A program made the position numbers and the translations under genes. From Cyanobacteria bacterium UBA2566 (GTDB taxonomy: Bacteria; Cyanobacteriota; Cyanobacteriia; Cyanobacteriales; Desertifilaceae), in assembly GCA_002340255.1 (NCBI GenBank), contig DDLS01000187.1:13354-37292 (forward strand): a stretch of DNA of 23,939 nucleotides, written 5' to 3'. The stretch's first letter is position 1; every line of letters starts with the position of its first letter. This document shows positions 14,678 to 23,336 of this stretch, in pieces. The notes under the pieces were generated by a model, which was not told the origin of the DNA, searched no databases, and was given only the letters and a program-made list of their open reading frames with translations.

Positions 14678-15187
14678 CTAGTCAAAAGCTTTTGCCCATA
14701 ACCGTTGACGGGATGGAATTTTTTCGTTGCATGGAGGTTGACAACACATAAGAAGGTGTTCTTCAACTGCATCAACATAAATCCTGGGTAATTCTGCCCA
14801 CCAGAAAAATAAGTTATTACGGTACTTATTGAGCATAAATACTAATTTTGCACGACCTTTAATCATTTGTTTTTCTGTTAAATATGACTGAAACCTTTCT
14901 GATAAATATCCTGGTGCTGCTTTTCCAATATACAGAGGTATGTGAATTTCTTCTGGAAATGGATATCCTAGTTGTGTCGAAAAACAATAAACTCCATGAT
15001 TATCAGGAATCATTACCTCAGATGCTGACACGAATTTGCATTTTTGCCACTTTAATGTTACTCGATTCATTACTGTAGAAAATTCATCAACATATTCAGG
15101 TAGCCAATTTAAATTTAATTCATAATCCCTGGAAAAGCAGCCTGCTATAGCATCTTTCTGAGTCGCAAAATCATACAAGTCATTCAT
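14678..15187 (-). CDS. Small GIY-YIG-fold protein in the phosphorothioation locus
   Basis: The 169-residue sequence has the ordered GIY-YIG landmarks: HGVYCFS (GVY, 65-67), PLYIGKAAPG (YIG, 86-88), an arginine in the following helix (LSERF, R98), a glutamate in VEEHLL (E142/E143) and an asparagine in CQPPCNEK (N154). All catalytic positions are occupied, which argues for an active nuclease rather than a relic. The first 60 residues form an extra N-terminal region of unknown function. The gene starts 7 bp after the SspE-like stop and lies 27 bp from the DndB-like gene, so it is co-transcribed. Its job is inferred: a possible extra restriction effector. It is not among the SspA-E components I know of. 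Confidence 0.75.
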   Translation of the reverse strand: MNDLYDFATQKDAIAGCFSRDYELNLNWLPEYVDEFSTVMNRVTLKWQKCKFVSASEVMIPDNHGVYCFSTQLGYPFPEEIHIPLYIGKAAPGYLSERFQSYLTEKQMIKGRAKLVFMLNKYRNNLFFWWAELPRIYVDAVEEHLLMCCQPPCNEKIPSRQRLWAKAFD

Positions 15188-15194
15188 TGCTATA

Positions 15195-17534
15195 CTACTC
15201 TGTCAACCATTGATTCATACGTTTCCAAAGAATATCACATATACGCTCTGTTCTTTTTTGCACTAATTCTTTATCCCATTTACCTGTTTGCCCTACTTGG
15301 ACAATTGGCTTAATATGGTGAGCATACCGTGCTTCTTTCAAAGATTTGATTGTTTCACTATTTAATTCAACTCCCTTCTCTTGAGCAATGTTCTTCAACT
15401 TTGAAAGTTCGTCTAGATTGGTTTCAGCCAAGTGAGAATAGTAAATCCACTTTTCAATCCATGATTTGTTGCTAGCAGAGCTATTGATATTTGTAGGCAG
15501 TAAAGTCAAGTTACCAATTTTCTGATAGTCCCCATCATTGCTATATAAATCTTGATCCCAACTACCAAGATCAGGGTTTTGAGGTGCAATATGTTCAATA
15601 GTTTTGCAGTCCTTTTTCCATCTTTCACTATCTTGGTAATCTGGACTCGATTCAGATCTTCCGATTTTCATTAAGCCTGTTTCATCTGGATCTGGTATTG
15701 TGTTATGTGCCGTTATCATTAGAGCAAATTTACAAACTTTTTGAATATTATTATCATATCTAAGATAAGACATTGCTTTTTGTTTCCAACTTACTTGTGT
15801 TCCTATTTGTTTCTCTGCTAGAGCCTCCTGACAGTGATTTTTCAGCACGTCTAAAGACAATTGAGAGTCTCCTTTCTGCCATGATATTTTGTCATAGAGT
15901 AATTGTCTATAGGTTGCATCTAAACCAGTATTAGGTAGAGCTGAACGCCAAAGAGTAAAAAATGCTGCAATAACTTTACATGCTATAGCAAATTTTTTTT
16001 GTTGCTCGTCATCTCTACCATTATGATATACAGTTAAGGAATAGAAACGGCTTAAAACTGTGTGTGCCATCTTATGATTTGCATCATTAAGATAAACTAG
16101 ACAGAAAAAAGCAATTTTTCTTTCAGAGTCAGATATCAAATTGAGTTCAGGGAGAGATTGATTGCCCGTCTTATTTTTAGGTATGATGATTTTTTTATAA
16201 TATTCAGCTACAATTCCCATTTGCTCCATAAACTTTTCTTGATCCTCTAGTGAAGGATCTTGACCATCTATTGAAGAACAGGATTTTTGGAACTTATCAA
16301 TCAACCATTTTCGTTGGATACTAAATTGTTTGGGTACGGCTTTTCCTTCGTAGGTCAAAGAAAATAAAGTTAAATAATCATTGGTTCTTGCATTTTTAGC
16401 AGAAGCATTTTGCTGTAATCTCGTTAAATCTTCTATTTTTGTCAAACTTTTATCGAAATTTGAGTTCCTAAATTCTTGGCTCTTTACATCGGCAACATGA
16501 ACAACTAAAGGCTTAAATGTTTCTATAGCTGTCAAAGGAGTTCCTGTTGCATTTAACGATTGAAACATATCAAAAGCACGTATTTGTGATGTGGGTCTAA
16601 TAACGGTAAAGCAGCAGCGTTCAAGTAAGTAACTAGAAAAAGCAAAAACTTGAACTAGAGAGCAGATACAATTTTGAATTTCCTTTAATTCTTCTGAAGG
16701 TACTTCTTTAAATCCATTAATAATCTCAGTTAATTCTGGACGATCATAATTCCAAAATTCGGACTGAGCTATCTTACTCAGGATATCCCAAGCTGATGGA
16801 TAATTATTTGCATCATTTTTATGAGATTCCTTGACTGTCTCTAAATAATCATCAATGATTTCAATTTTTTCCGCAACGACAGAACCCTTTTTAGGTTTTG
16901 GGTAATCATGAAAATCAACTGGTTCATTTTGAATTGCATCGATAAACTCTGCTAGATATAATGATATGTGTGCTTCAGATGTATAATGCTCTTTTGCATT
17001 TCCATCTAGTGTCCAACGATCTTTATCCTGTCGAATTATAATAGGTTTACGTTTGGGAATTCCTCTCGTAAGATCGAAAGAAAAAAGCTTGGTTAATTTA
17101 TCTAGATGACTATCAAAGGCATCCTGTAATTGTTCTAATTGATCTTCATATTCTTCTCTATTTGCAACAATTTTTTTTCTTAGTCTATGAATACTCTTGT
17201 ACAAGCAACAAGCTAATAGTGCAATTGTTGAAATTCTCTGCTGACCATCAATGACATTATCTATGTTCTTAGGAAGAGCTTTAGAATCTTTGGGGGTAAT
17301 GTTCTTTTCTTTATCGTATTCCCCTACTAAAATCAGTGTACCCATGAAATGTATTTGTTCATGATTGCTTTGTAGCTCAAATACTCCTGAACAAATATCG
17401 TACATTAATTGCTCAATATTTTCTTTCTCCCAACTATAATCCCTCTGGTAACGAGGGATATAGTATCCAACCCCCTCGTTAAAAAAAGATGAAATAGGTT
17501 GACTTGAAGTCTGAAAAATTCTTGAAATATCCAT
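15195..17534 (-). CDS. sspE: SspE-like DUF262 + DUF1524 (HNH) restriction effector
   Basis: A 779-residue protein with the two-domain plan of SspE and GmrSD-type enzymes. The DUF262 domain at the N terminus has YYIPRYQRDYSW (24-35) and the DGQQR motif at 96-100 (NVIDGQQRISTIALL). FDMFQSLNATGTPLTAIE (321-338) is also typical. The C-terminal DUF1524 HNH-type nuclease has TIEHIAPQNP (H648) and IGNLTLLPTNIN followed by SNKSW. In characterised SspE, the DUF262 domain senses phosphorothioate DNA and hydrolyses NTP, and the HNH domain nicks DNA of invading phage. Position right after the SspD-like gene supports the assignment. The DNA is AT-richer than sspB-D and has no HIP1 site. Confidence 0.9.
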   Translation of the reverse strand: MDISRIFQTSSQPISSFFNEGVGYYIPRYQRDYSWEKENIEQLMYDICSGVFELQSNHEQIHFMGTLILVGEYDKEKNITPKDSKALPKNIDNVIDGQQRISTIALLACCLYKSIHRLRKKIVANREEYEDQLEQLQDAFDSHLDKLTKLFSFDLTRGIPKRKPIIIRQDKDRWTLDGNAKEHYTSEAHISLYLAEFIDAIQNEPVDFHDYPKPKKGSVVAEKIEIIDDYLETVKESHKNDANNYPSAWDILSKIAQSEFWNYDRPELTEIINGFKEVPSEELKEIQNCICSLVQVFAFSSYLLERCCFTVIRPTSQIRAFDMFQSLNATGTPLTAIETFKPLVVHVADVKSQEFRNSNFDKSLTKIEDLTRLQQNASAKNARTNDYLTLFSLTYEGKAVPKQFSIQRKWLIDKFQKSCSSIDGQDPSLEDQEKFMEQMGIVAEYYKKIIIPKNKTGNQSLPELNLISDSERKIAFFCLVYLNDANHKMAHTVLSRFYSLTVYHNGRDDEQQKKFAIACKVIAAFFTLWRSALPNTGLDATYRQLLYDKISWQKGDSQLSLDVLKNHCQEALAEKQIGTQVSWKQKAMSYLRYDNNIQKVCKFALMITAHNTIPDPDETGLMKIGRSESSPDYQDSERWKKDCKTIEHIAPQNPDLGSWDQDLYSNDGDYQKIGNLTLLPTNINSSASNKSWIEKWIYYSHLAETNLDELSKLKNIAQEKGVELNSETIKSLKEARYAHHIKPIVQVGQTGKWDKELVQKRTERICDILWKRMNQWLTE

Positions 17535-17567
17535 ATCCAGATACCTTGATTAACAATATAGATGTAA

Positions 17568-18431
17568 TTAGAGATGACAAGCTAAACAAGGCAACTCATC
17601 ATCTTGTTCATCGAGAACAGATTCAAGGGCCTGAGCAAAGGCAAAACCCTCATTCTCAAAAACGGAGTCTAAAACATGAATCAGCGGTTGATTAGGCGCA
17701 TGTTTTTGTTCTTTTGCCCTAGCCTTAGCCATAGCTTCCTCATGCTCTCTGATAATCTCGTCCTTTCTCTCCCATAACTCTGATAATGTCTCTCCTTCAG
17801 TCCAGGTATAGGTTCTGCCATCCTTATGATTTTGCTCATATTTAACCGCTTTATCAAATTCAGCCGGATGTTCTTGAGCCAGCATTACCCACTCATACTT
17901 GCGTTGAAAAAAGCAGAAAAAGCAACCCGAACGACTGCGCCAGCGATAATAGTCAGGGAGTCCAATGCCACTTTCTTCTAATAGACGAAGAATATCCGCT
18001 TTCACTAAGCCTTGTTCCTTAAATGGAAATACAGGTTTAATGTTGGGTTTTGTAGAGATATAGCCTTCTCGATTTTCATCAGCACGAATGCCAATGTAAC
18101 TAATGGTTTCATCATCTCCGATGAACTCCTCAAGAGGCTTGATTTTCATCATCACCGTACACCAGCGCCTCTGTGGGGAGGGTAGCAACCCATCATGAAT
18201 TTCCAGCCAATGATCGAACCCCCGTTTGGCGCTCAAATAGTGGATCTTAATCCCTAAGCGAGCTTCAATCCGATCTAGGTAGCTGTAGGTTTCCGGTAGC
18301 TCTTTGTGGGTATCGCAGAAAAAATATTCGATCTCTAGCTCCGGATGCTGTTGCTGCATCAATACTGCCAGAGCTGTACTATCCTTTCCCCCTGAGAGAC
18401 CGAGAATATGACGAATGTTCTTGTGACTCAT
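17568..18431 (-). CDS. sspD: SspD-like PP-loop ATP pyrophosphatase / PAPS-reductase-family protein
   Basis: A PAPS-reductase/DndC family enzyme expected to activate DNA for sulfur insertion using ATP. The PP-loop SGGKDS is at 13-18. RRWCTVMMKIKP (C91) and CFFC (C170, C173) give the cysteines that usually hold an iron-sulfur cluster in DndC relatives. GIRADENREGY at 114-124 is also typical. A second CxxC (C282, C285) lies at the extreme C terminus, after a Glu-rich helix. The ATG overlaps the stop of the upstream ATPase gene by four bases (ATGA), a sign of translational coupling. DndC or a stand-alone sulfur-transfer protein are less likely given the DUF4007 and ATPase partners. Confidence 0.9.
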   Translation of the reverse strand: MSHKNIRHILGLSGGKDSTALAVLMQQQHPELEIEYFFCDTHKELPETYSYLDRIEARLGIKIHYLSAKRGFDHWLEIHDGLLPSPQRRWCTVMMKIKPLEEFIGDDETISYIGIRADENREGYISTKPNIKPVFPFKEQGLVKADILRLLEESGIGLPDYYRWRSRSGCFFCFFQRKYEWVMLAQEHPAEFDKAVKYEQNHKDGRTYTWTEGETLSELWERKDEIIREHEEAMAKARAKEQKHAPNQPLIHVLDSVFENEGFAFAQALESVLDEQDDELPCLACHL

Positions 18432-21400
18432 AGAACTTGATCTTGACTGTCTTGATTTTTACGCTTTTTTCGTTGGGTGTCGAGTTGGTCTTCACTATCT
18501 GTAACATTTTCACCGAAAACCCATTCGCTTAGTTTAGCGATAAAGGCTTGCTGGAGTTTGGGCTTATCCTTCAACTGCTCTAACTCTAGGGTCTTTTGGA
18601 CTAAATCCTCTAATAGTTTATCTTGGTCTCGATCTAGCAAGACGACCTGATGAACTTCTCGACCATCAAACTCGGTGACTGTGATGCGCTTGGCGGAAAA
18701 CCATTGATGTTGGGTAGCATCGATATCTTTTTGGAGGCTCTCCAAATTCTTGAACCGGCGTACTAAATCGCTTAAGGTCATCTCAAATTGGGTGACATCT
18801 CCATCTGTCCACGATCGCGCCGGTTTATCGGCTACAATCATCACTAAGCTCTCCAACCACTGCTGCTCCGACTTATGCTCATCTACAGCCGCTAGAATAA
18901 ATCGCTTCAACAACGGCTCAATACAGCTCCCGATTAAAATAGTGGCACGAGTAGCCAAATCATCTCGCAATTTCTCCTCATTCCGTACACCAAAAGCCTC
19001 ATGGAGCCGTTGCCGACAGTCACTCAATAGGCGGTCATAGGCGGTTTGAATTTCATGCAGCGCTCTGACGAGCTTCTGTCGATAGGTCTTAGCAACAGCT
19101 AAATCTCGATCCGGTTCATCGGTAAATGTAATCGGGGATAAACCGCAGGCTGTGGGTAAAGACTGAAACAGTAGATTGTCCGGTTCTTGGGCTACTTGCA
19201 AGGTCTGTAGAACTTTCCGTGCTTCTGCATTTAAACTCTGAGTAGACCGGGTATACTTTGGTAACTGAGCCACAAAACTCAATAAGGGTTTGGCCACAGC
19301 CAACAGGGAAGCATTACGGAGAGTTTTACTGGCCTTGAGTTGAGGAGAACTAAAAATCGATTGTAACTCTTTAAAAACCTGCGATCGCAACCCAACAATC
19401 TGAAAATACTTCACCGAAAAGCGTCCAGGATTTTTCAGCAACAGTTCAAAATGCTCTGCACCCAACACCGGGATAAAGCTACCATCGCGATAAATGCCCA
19501 CATCATCACTGTGATACAACAAAACAGCCGCCAATACAATCGGAATCACCCCTTCCTTGACTCCAAAGGGAGGATCTTGGAGTTCTTCCCCTAGTAAATG
19601 CAGGGATTTTTGAGAATCCTGCGCTTCATAACAAAACTGTTCAATGGCATTCCATAAGGTATAAACTCCGGACTCTTGATTGGGGGGATAAAAATCCCAG
19701 ATTCCTTCTTCTTGTCGATGAATGCCTGTGGTTTCCAACACTGAATAATAAATCGCCACTTCCGGCCCATAACCGGTTAATCCTAACCGCTCTTCTGGCG
19801 ATTTTTCAATCATGGCTGTAATTAAAACTCTCCGCGCTTTCACCCCTTGACCGGTCAATTGCCGACGATTAATTAACTCATTATCAAGCTTGAGTCCTCG
19901 ATTGTAGACGCGATCGCACAAATCGGATAGCTTAGACTGAAACTGTCGGTCCCGCCCTATCCTCACCCATTCTCCACCTACCCAGCACTCTTGATTTCCA
20001 AACCAAGATAACGACTTAGCAAAGGTTTCATCTAACAACCGTTTCGCCTCAATGCGGCGGTGTTGTACCTCCCGTCGCGCCACCCCATCATTTTGCAATT
20101 CCGGAGCCTGTTTAACCATCTCCAGCGCCCTAAATTCTCGCACCCGTATGGCAAATTCGTCTAATTGATTCACCTTCACCATTACTAAGGGTTTATTATG
20201 GGCAATTTTATCGGGAATAGACGGAGGAAATTCAGGCTCTAGCCAATAGAGAATCAAGCCATCATAACTCTCTAGAGTGCAACTCAATTCCTGTAAATGG
20301 GTGGAATTATCCCCATATAGCCGTTCAAAATAGCGCAGGGTTCCTGTCTGTGTATAGTGACGTTGAACCACTAGAGGTTTTAAGGGATAAACCTGACTCA
20401 GGAGTTGCTGCAAAGATGACCGGTCTTTTTCAATTTCAGCATCAATTGCCGCTTCCACATTAAAATCGGAACCCTCCCAAATCCGCAATTCTTCTGCCTG
20501 TCGGCGGTAGATAATTAACCCTTGTTTCTGTAAGTTGGCGATCGCCGTTTTCCACTCCTCTCGATCGTCCCTAGGAGAGTCACATAAGGCCAAAGCCACT
20601 AAATCGGGACTTGCTCGTAATTTTCCAGTAGCTGTGATTAAATTGAGAACACCAATGGTTTTTAAAATCGCTAATGTTTCTGGGGAATGGTCACGAGCAT
20701 CCTGAATTAAACCTTGAATTTCGACCCAACGCTGTAAATTGAACAGCGAAGTTAATCCAGTCACATTCTCCACGAAATAATCATAGAGTTGATGCAATTT
20801 TAGGGTGGGAAAATGATCCGTTCCAATTTTAATCTCTGTTGTTTCTAAAAATTTCTGAAACCCATAAGGTTCATCGCTAGTTAAAAACGTAAATAAAGAG
20901 CGGTCATTCTGAGCATAGCGCGTACAGAGTAAGGGCAACACGAGAGCGGTTAACGGATGCAGAGGGCCGATTTTTTCAATTAATTTTGCTTGAATTTCTT
21001 GTTCAGATAACACGTGATGTAAAGCTGAATACCACTCATCTCCCCACTGCTGGACACGGCGCAGAATCGGATCGGCATTATGGCGATCGATCGCCTGAGC
21101 GATCAACCGCGTCATTTGACTGGGAGAATCCGTAAAGGGAATGTCTTCAAAGCGACCTTGAATTTTAATCCATTCATTCTGTTCGCTGCTACTCAGGCGA
21201 TCGCCATAACCCGCAAAGGATTGATGCAGTAATCCTAAAAAATAGACCTGTTGCTCAGGTTTGGACTGAAGTTCGGCAATTTGTTGTAGTAAATATAAAT
21301 CGCTAACCCCTTTGTTAGTGCTGGCAAACTCTAGGCTTTTACCCAGTTCATCCAGAATTAACAGCACATGCGTATTGGCTTCATTGGTGACTTCTTGCAG

Positions 21401-21949
21401 CGCTTGCAGAATTTGGCGATCGCTAACTTGACACTTACCTTCCTCGGCTTCAGATTGCCAAGTACTCAACTGCCTTAAAATCTCCGGTTGTCGCCCCTTC
21501 CCTTGCCAAAACCGTTCCGCTCCCGAAGCCAAAGCACGGGCGATCGTCCAACTGAGGGGTTCGCTGCGTCCTGTGGCAACCGCAATGAGCAAACCGCGAT
21601 CGGGTAATTGTGCGTTTATCGCCTCCATCACTGGCGAATTCTCTCCAAACGCTTCCCGCGCAATGGCAACAGCTTGCGATCGCATGGCACTATCTTGGGG
21701 ATGACATAATCCAGCAATATAATGAGCAAATGCCGATTTTCCCGAACCATACACCCCGGTTAACGTCCAGGATTTATGAGCAGTAGTTTCTGTGAAGGCT
21801 GAAACCATCCGCTCCAATGTCGATGCAGAGCGCTCTGTTAGAATATAACCTTCGATGGCCTGCGATCGTTCAATATCTCGCTCCAAATTCACCGAGCGAT
21901 AATAGCGGCGATATAACTGAAAATAATTCGCTAAAACTTTTTTATTCAT
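18428..21949 (-). CDS. sspC: Large SspC-like P-loop ATPase
   Basis: A 1,173-residue protein with an N-terminal ATPase core: Walker A GVYGSGKS at 65-72 and Walker B HVLLILDELGK with D200 and E201, followed by long helical regions rich in Gln, Leu and Glu. The rest has no domain I can name. Size, location between the DUF4007 gene and the PP-loop gene, and ATPase motifs fit SspC, the ATPase needed for phosphorothioation. I chose the ATG at 21949 over an upstream ATG at 21973, because AAGGA lies 8 to 9 nt before it and the 21973 start would overlap the preceding gene. Contains several HIP1 sites. Confidence 0.82.
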   Translation of the reverse strand: MNKKVLANYFQLYRRYYRSVNLERDIERSQAIEGYILTERSASTLERMVSAFTETTAHKSWTLTGVYGSGKSAFAHYIAGLCHPQDSAMRSQAVAIAREAFGENSPVMEAINAQLPDRGLLIAVATGRSEPLSWTIARALASGAERFWQGKGRQPEILRQLSTWQSEAEEGKCQVSDRQILQALQEVTNEANTHVLLILDELGKSLEFASTNKGVSDLYLLQQIAELQSKPEQQVYFLGLLHQSFAGYGDRLSSSEQNEWIKIQGRFEDIPFTDSPSQMTRLIAQAIDRHNADPILRRVQQWGDEWYSALHHVLSEQEIQAKLIEKIGPLHPLTALVLPLLCTRYAQNDRSLFTFLTSDEPYGFQKFLETTEIKIGTDHFPTLKLHQLYDYFVENVTGLTSLFNLQRWVEIQGLIQDARDHSPETLAILKTIGVLNLITATGKLRASPDLVALALCDSPRDDREEWKTAIANLQKQGLIIYRRQAEELRIWEGSDFNVEAAIDAEIEKDRSSLQQLLSQVYPLKPLVVQRHYTQTGTLRYFERLYGDNSTHLQELSCTLESYDGLILYWLEPEFPPSIPDKIAHNKPLVMVKVNQLDEFAIRVREFRALEMVKQAPELQNDGVARREVQHRRIEAKRLLDETFAKSLSWFGNQECWVGGEWVRIGRDRQFQSKLSDLCDRVYNRGLKLDNELINRRQLTGQGVKARRVLITAMIEKSPEERLGLTGYGPEVAIYYSVLETTGIHRQEEGIWDFYPPNQESGVYTLWNAIEQFCYEAQDSQKSLHLLGEELQDPPFGVKEGVIPIVLAAVLLYHSDDVGIYRDGSFIPVLGAEHFELLLKNPGRFSVKYFQIVGLRSQVFKELQSIFSSPQLKASKTLRNASLLAVAKPLLSFVAQLPKYTRSTQSLNAEARKVLQTLQVAQEPDNLLFQSLPTACGLSPITFTDEPDRDLAVAKTYRQKLVRALHEIQTAYDRLLSDCRQRLHEAFGVRNEEKLRDDLATRATILIGSCIEPLLKRFILAAVDEHKSEQQWLESLVMIVADKPARSWTDGDVTQFEMTLSDLVRRFKNLESLQKDIDATQHQWFSAKRITVTEFDGREVHQVVLLDRDQDKLLEDLVQKTLELEQLKDKPKLQQAFIAKLSEWVFGENVTDSEDQLDTQRKKRKNQDSQDQVL

Positions 21950-21959
21950 GTTTTTTTCC

Positions 21960-22886
21960 TTATCGAGCATCATAATAAGATTGGAGTATGCTGTAGGCTA
22001 AAGTTTTTGGTTCATCATCAAAGGTCAATTGCAACTTGCCCGCCACATCCGTAATCTGAATCATCTTAAACTGACGGCTCACCATTTCAATCGCTCTGCA
22101 AATCACACTCTCAGTCAGCTTAAAAACTAAGCCAGGACTGCCAAAATCATAGAGAAGATTGGCTAGAGCAATGGTACGAGCAGATGACTCTTTTTGAGCC
22201 GCATAGTCTAGACAAGCATAAACAATAATTGCCTCTGGTAAACTGGGTTTATAGCCAATCCGAAACGTATAATATTTCGACTCACCCACCCGATGAATCA
22301 AGCCTAATTCCGTAAACGGACAATCAAGGGAATCTTCCCCCTGCCAAGATTTAGACGGCTGTTCGACATACATTCTCAACAAACAACTCACATCCTTACG
22401 CAGGGAAGAGTCCGCAATTTTAGAGCTACGGCGATCGCGATAGTCAACCAAATGGTTAAATAAGTTTTCTTGGGTAAACTCAATTAAGCGAAATTCATTA
22501 AAAATCACCTCCCAAGCTGTCCCTGAACAAGGAGATTTCAAGAAATACCAATGTAATAGCCACAAGGAAGCCGGATCTTCCAGATAAGCATCCCAACCGT
22601 CTTCTCCCAAAAGCTGTTTGGCAAACGCTGTGGGGCTATCGTTTTCTAAAATCTTAAACGCACCGCACCAATAGCGAATAGATTTTACCATGTTTTTCCC
22701 CACTCCCAACTGAACAGGGGCATCCTCTGCAAGAAAAATTTTGTCATCTTTTACCGCACTATCAAACCCTTTCTTGAGCCAACCAAAGCGAGGATGAAAG
22801 GTTTCATGACGCGCGAAAATAATTCCGGTATTCGGAGAATTAGTAGAAGCTGCCTGTGGCAAATTTTCTATGGTTAATTGCTTCAA
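21960..22886 (-). CDS. sspB: SspB-like DUF4007 protein
   Basis: A DUF4007 protein of 308 residues. The signature FARHETFHPRFGWLKKGF (24-41) and LGVGKNMVKSIRYWCGAF (60-77) are clear. In SspABCD systems the DUF4007 member, SspB, is a DNA nickase acting with SspC and SspD during phosphorothioation; I recall this from the published Vibrio system. Catalytic residues cannot be pointed to with confidence here. It is the first gene of the operon and the only one with a TTG start (22886); an in-frame stop lies four codons upstream, so a longer form is ruled out. The 54-bp spacer upstream holds AT-rich sequence but no convincing promoter. Confidence 0.87.
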   Translation of the reverse strand: MKQLTIENLPQAASTNSPNTGIIFARHETFHPRFGWLKKGFDSAVKDDKIFLAEDAPVQLGVGKNMVKSIRYWCGAFKILENDSPTAFAKQLLGEDGWDAYLEDPASLWLLHWYFLKSPCSGTAWEVIFNEFRLIEFTQENLFNHLVDYRDRRSSKIADSSLRKDVSCLLRMYVEQPSKSWQGEDSLDCPFTELGLIHRVGESKYYTFRIGYKPSLPEAIIVYACLDYAAQKESSARTIALANLLYDFGSPGLVFKLTESVICRAIEMVSRQFKMIQITDVAGKLQLTFDDEPKTLAYSILQSYYDAR

Positions 22887-22940
22887 GATAGTTTAAAATT
22901 AGTTCTAAGGTAACTTTCCTATTTTACTATGATTTTATAA

Positions 22941-23276
22941 TTAATGCCGAGAGAAAAGAGGCCTTGAATAGTGACTGCTTTGGTAGTAAAGAATACCCGA
23001 ACAAACTAAGTGGGTACGATCGCTTAAAACATCCCTAATGGTTGATTCATCAATACAATCTTCTACGGGAGTTTTTCCACCCTTTTTAAGGGATTCAGAC
23101 CTGCCAGAAATAGATTGTAAATACAGAGTTTCTTGAATTGCATTCCAATCTGTTTCGCTAATCACAATAGGATTACCGGCTGCACCTTGTAATAAAATAG
23201 GTTCAGCATTTTTAATCGATCGTTCAATTAATTTATCAATTAGATCAGCATATTTATTTTTTGATAGAGTTTCCAT
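22941..23276 (-). CDS. Phd/YefM-type antitoxin-like protein, orphan
   Basis: The first 80 residues from the ATG at 23276 resemble the Phd/YefM fold: an N-terminal alpha-beta region with IVISETDWNAIQETLYLQSI, then GRSESLKKGGKTPVEDCIDE, which is a typical antitoxin C-terminal half. A good ribosome site (AAGGGGAG) precedes ATG 23276. The last 30 residues (RDVLSDRTHLVCSGILYY ... PLFSRH) do not look like the usual short antitoxin tail. No RelE/YoeB-like toxin follows before the SspB-like gene, so the module is incomplete. It may autorepress a promoter near the Ssp operon (inference only). Confidence 0.6.
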   Translation of the reverse strand: METLSKNKYADLIDKLIERSIKNAEPILLQGAAGNPIVISETDWNAIQETLYLQSISGRSESLKKGGKTPVEDCIDESTIRDVLSDRTHLVCSGILYYQSSHYSRPLFSRH

Positions 23277-23336
23277 GGAACTCCCCTTCTCGATGACAAA
23301 TGATAAACTAAGCAAAGCCAGTATTTTAGATAACCA

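Noticed and set aside
18750..19040. 96-codon plus-strand ORF inside the SspC-like gene
   Set aside because: Antisense shadow without independent evidence.
21950..21973. Upstream ATG for the SspC-like protein
   Set aside because: It would overlap the preceding gene by 14 bp and lacks a Shine-Dalgarno, while ATG 21949 has one at good spacing.
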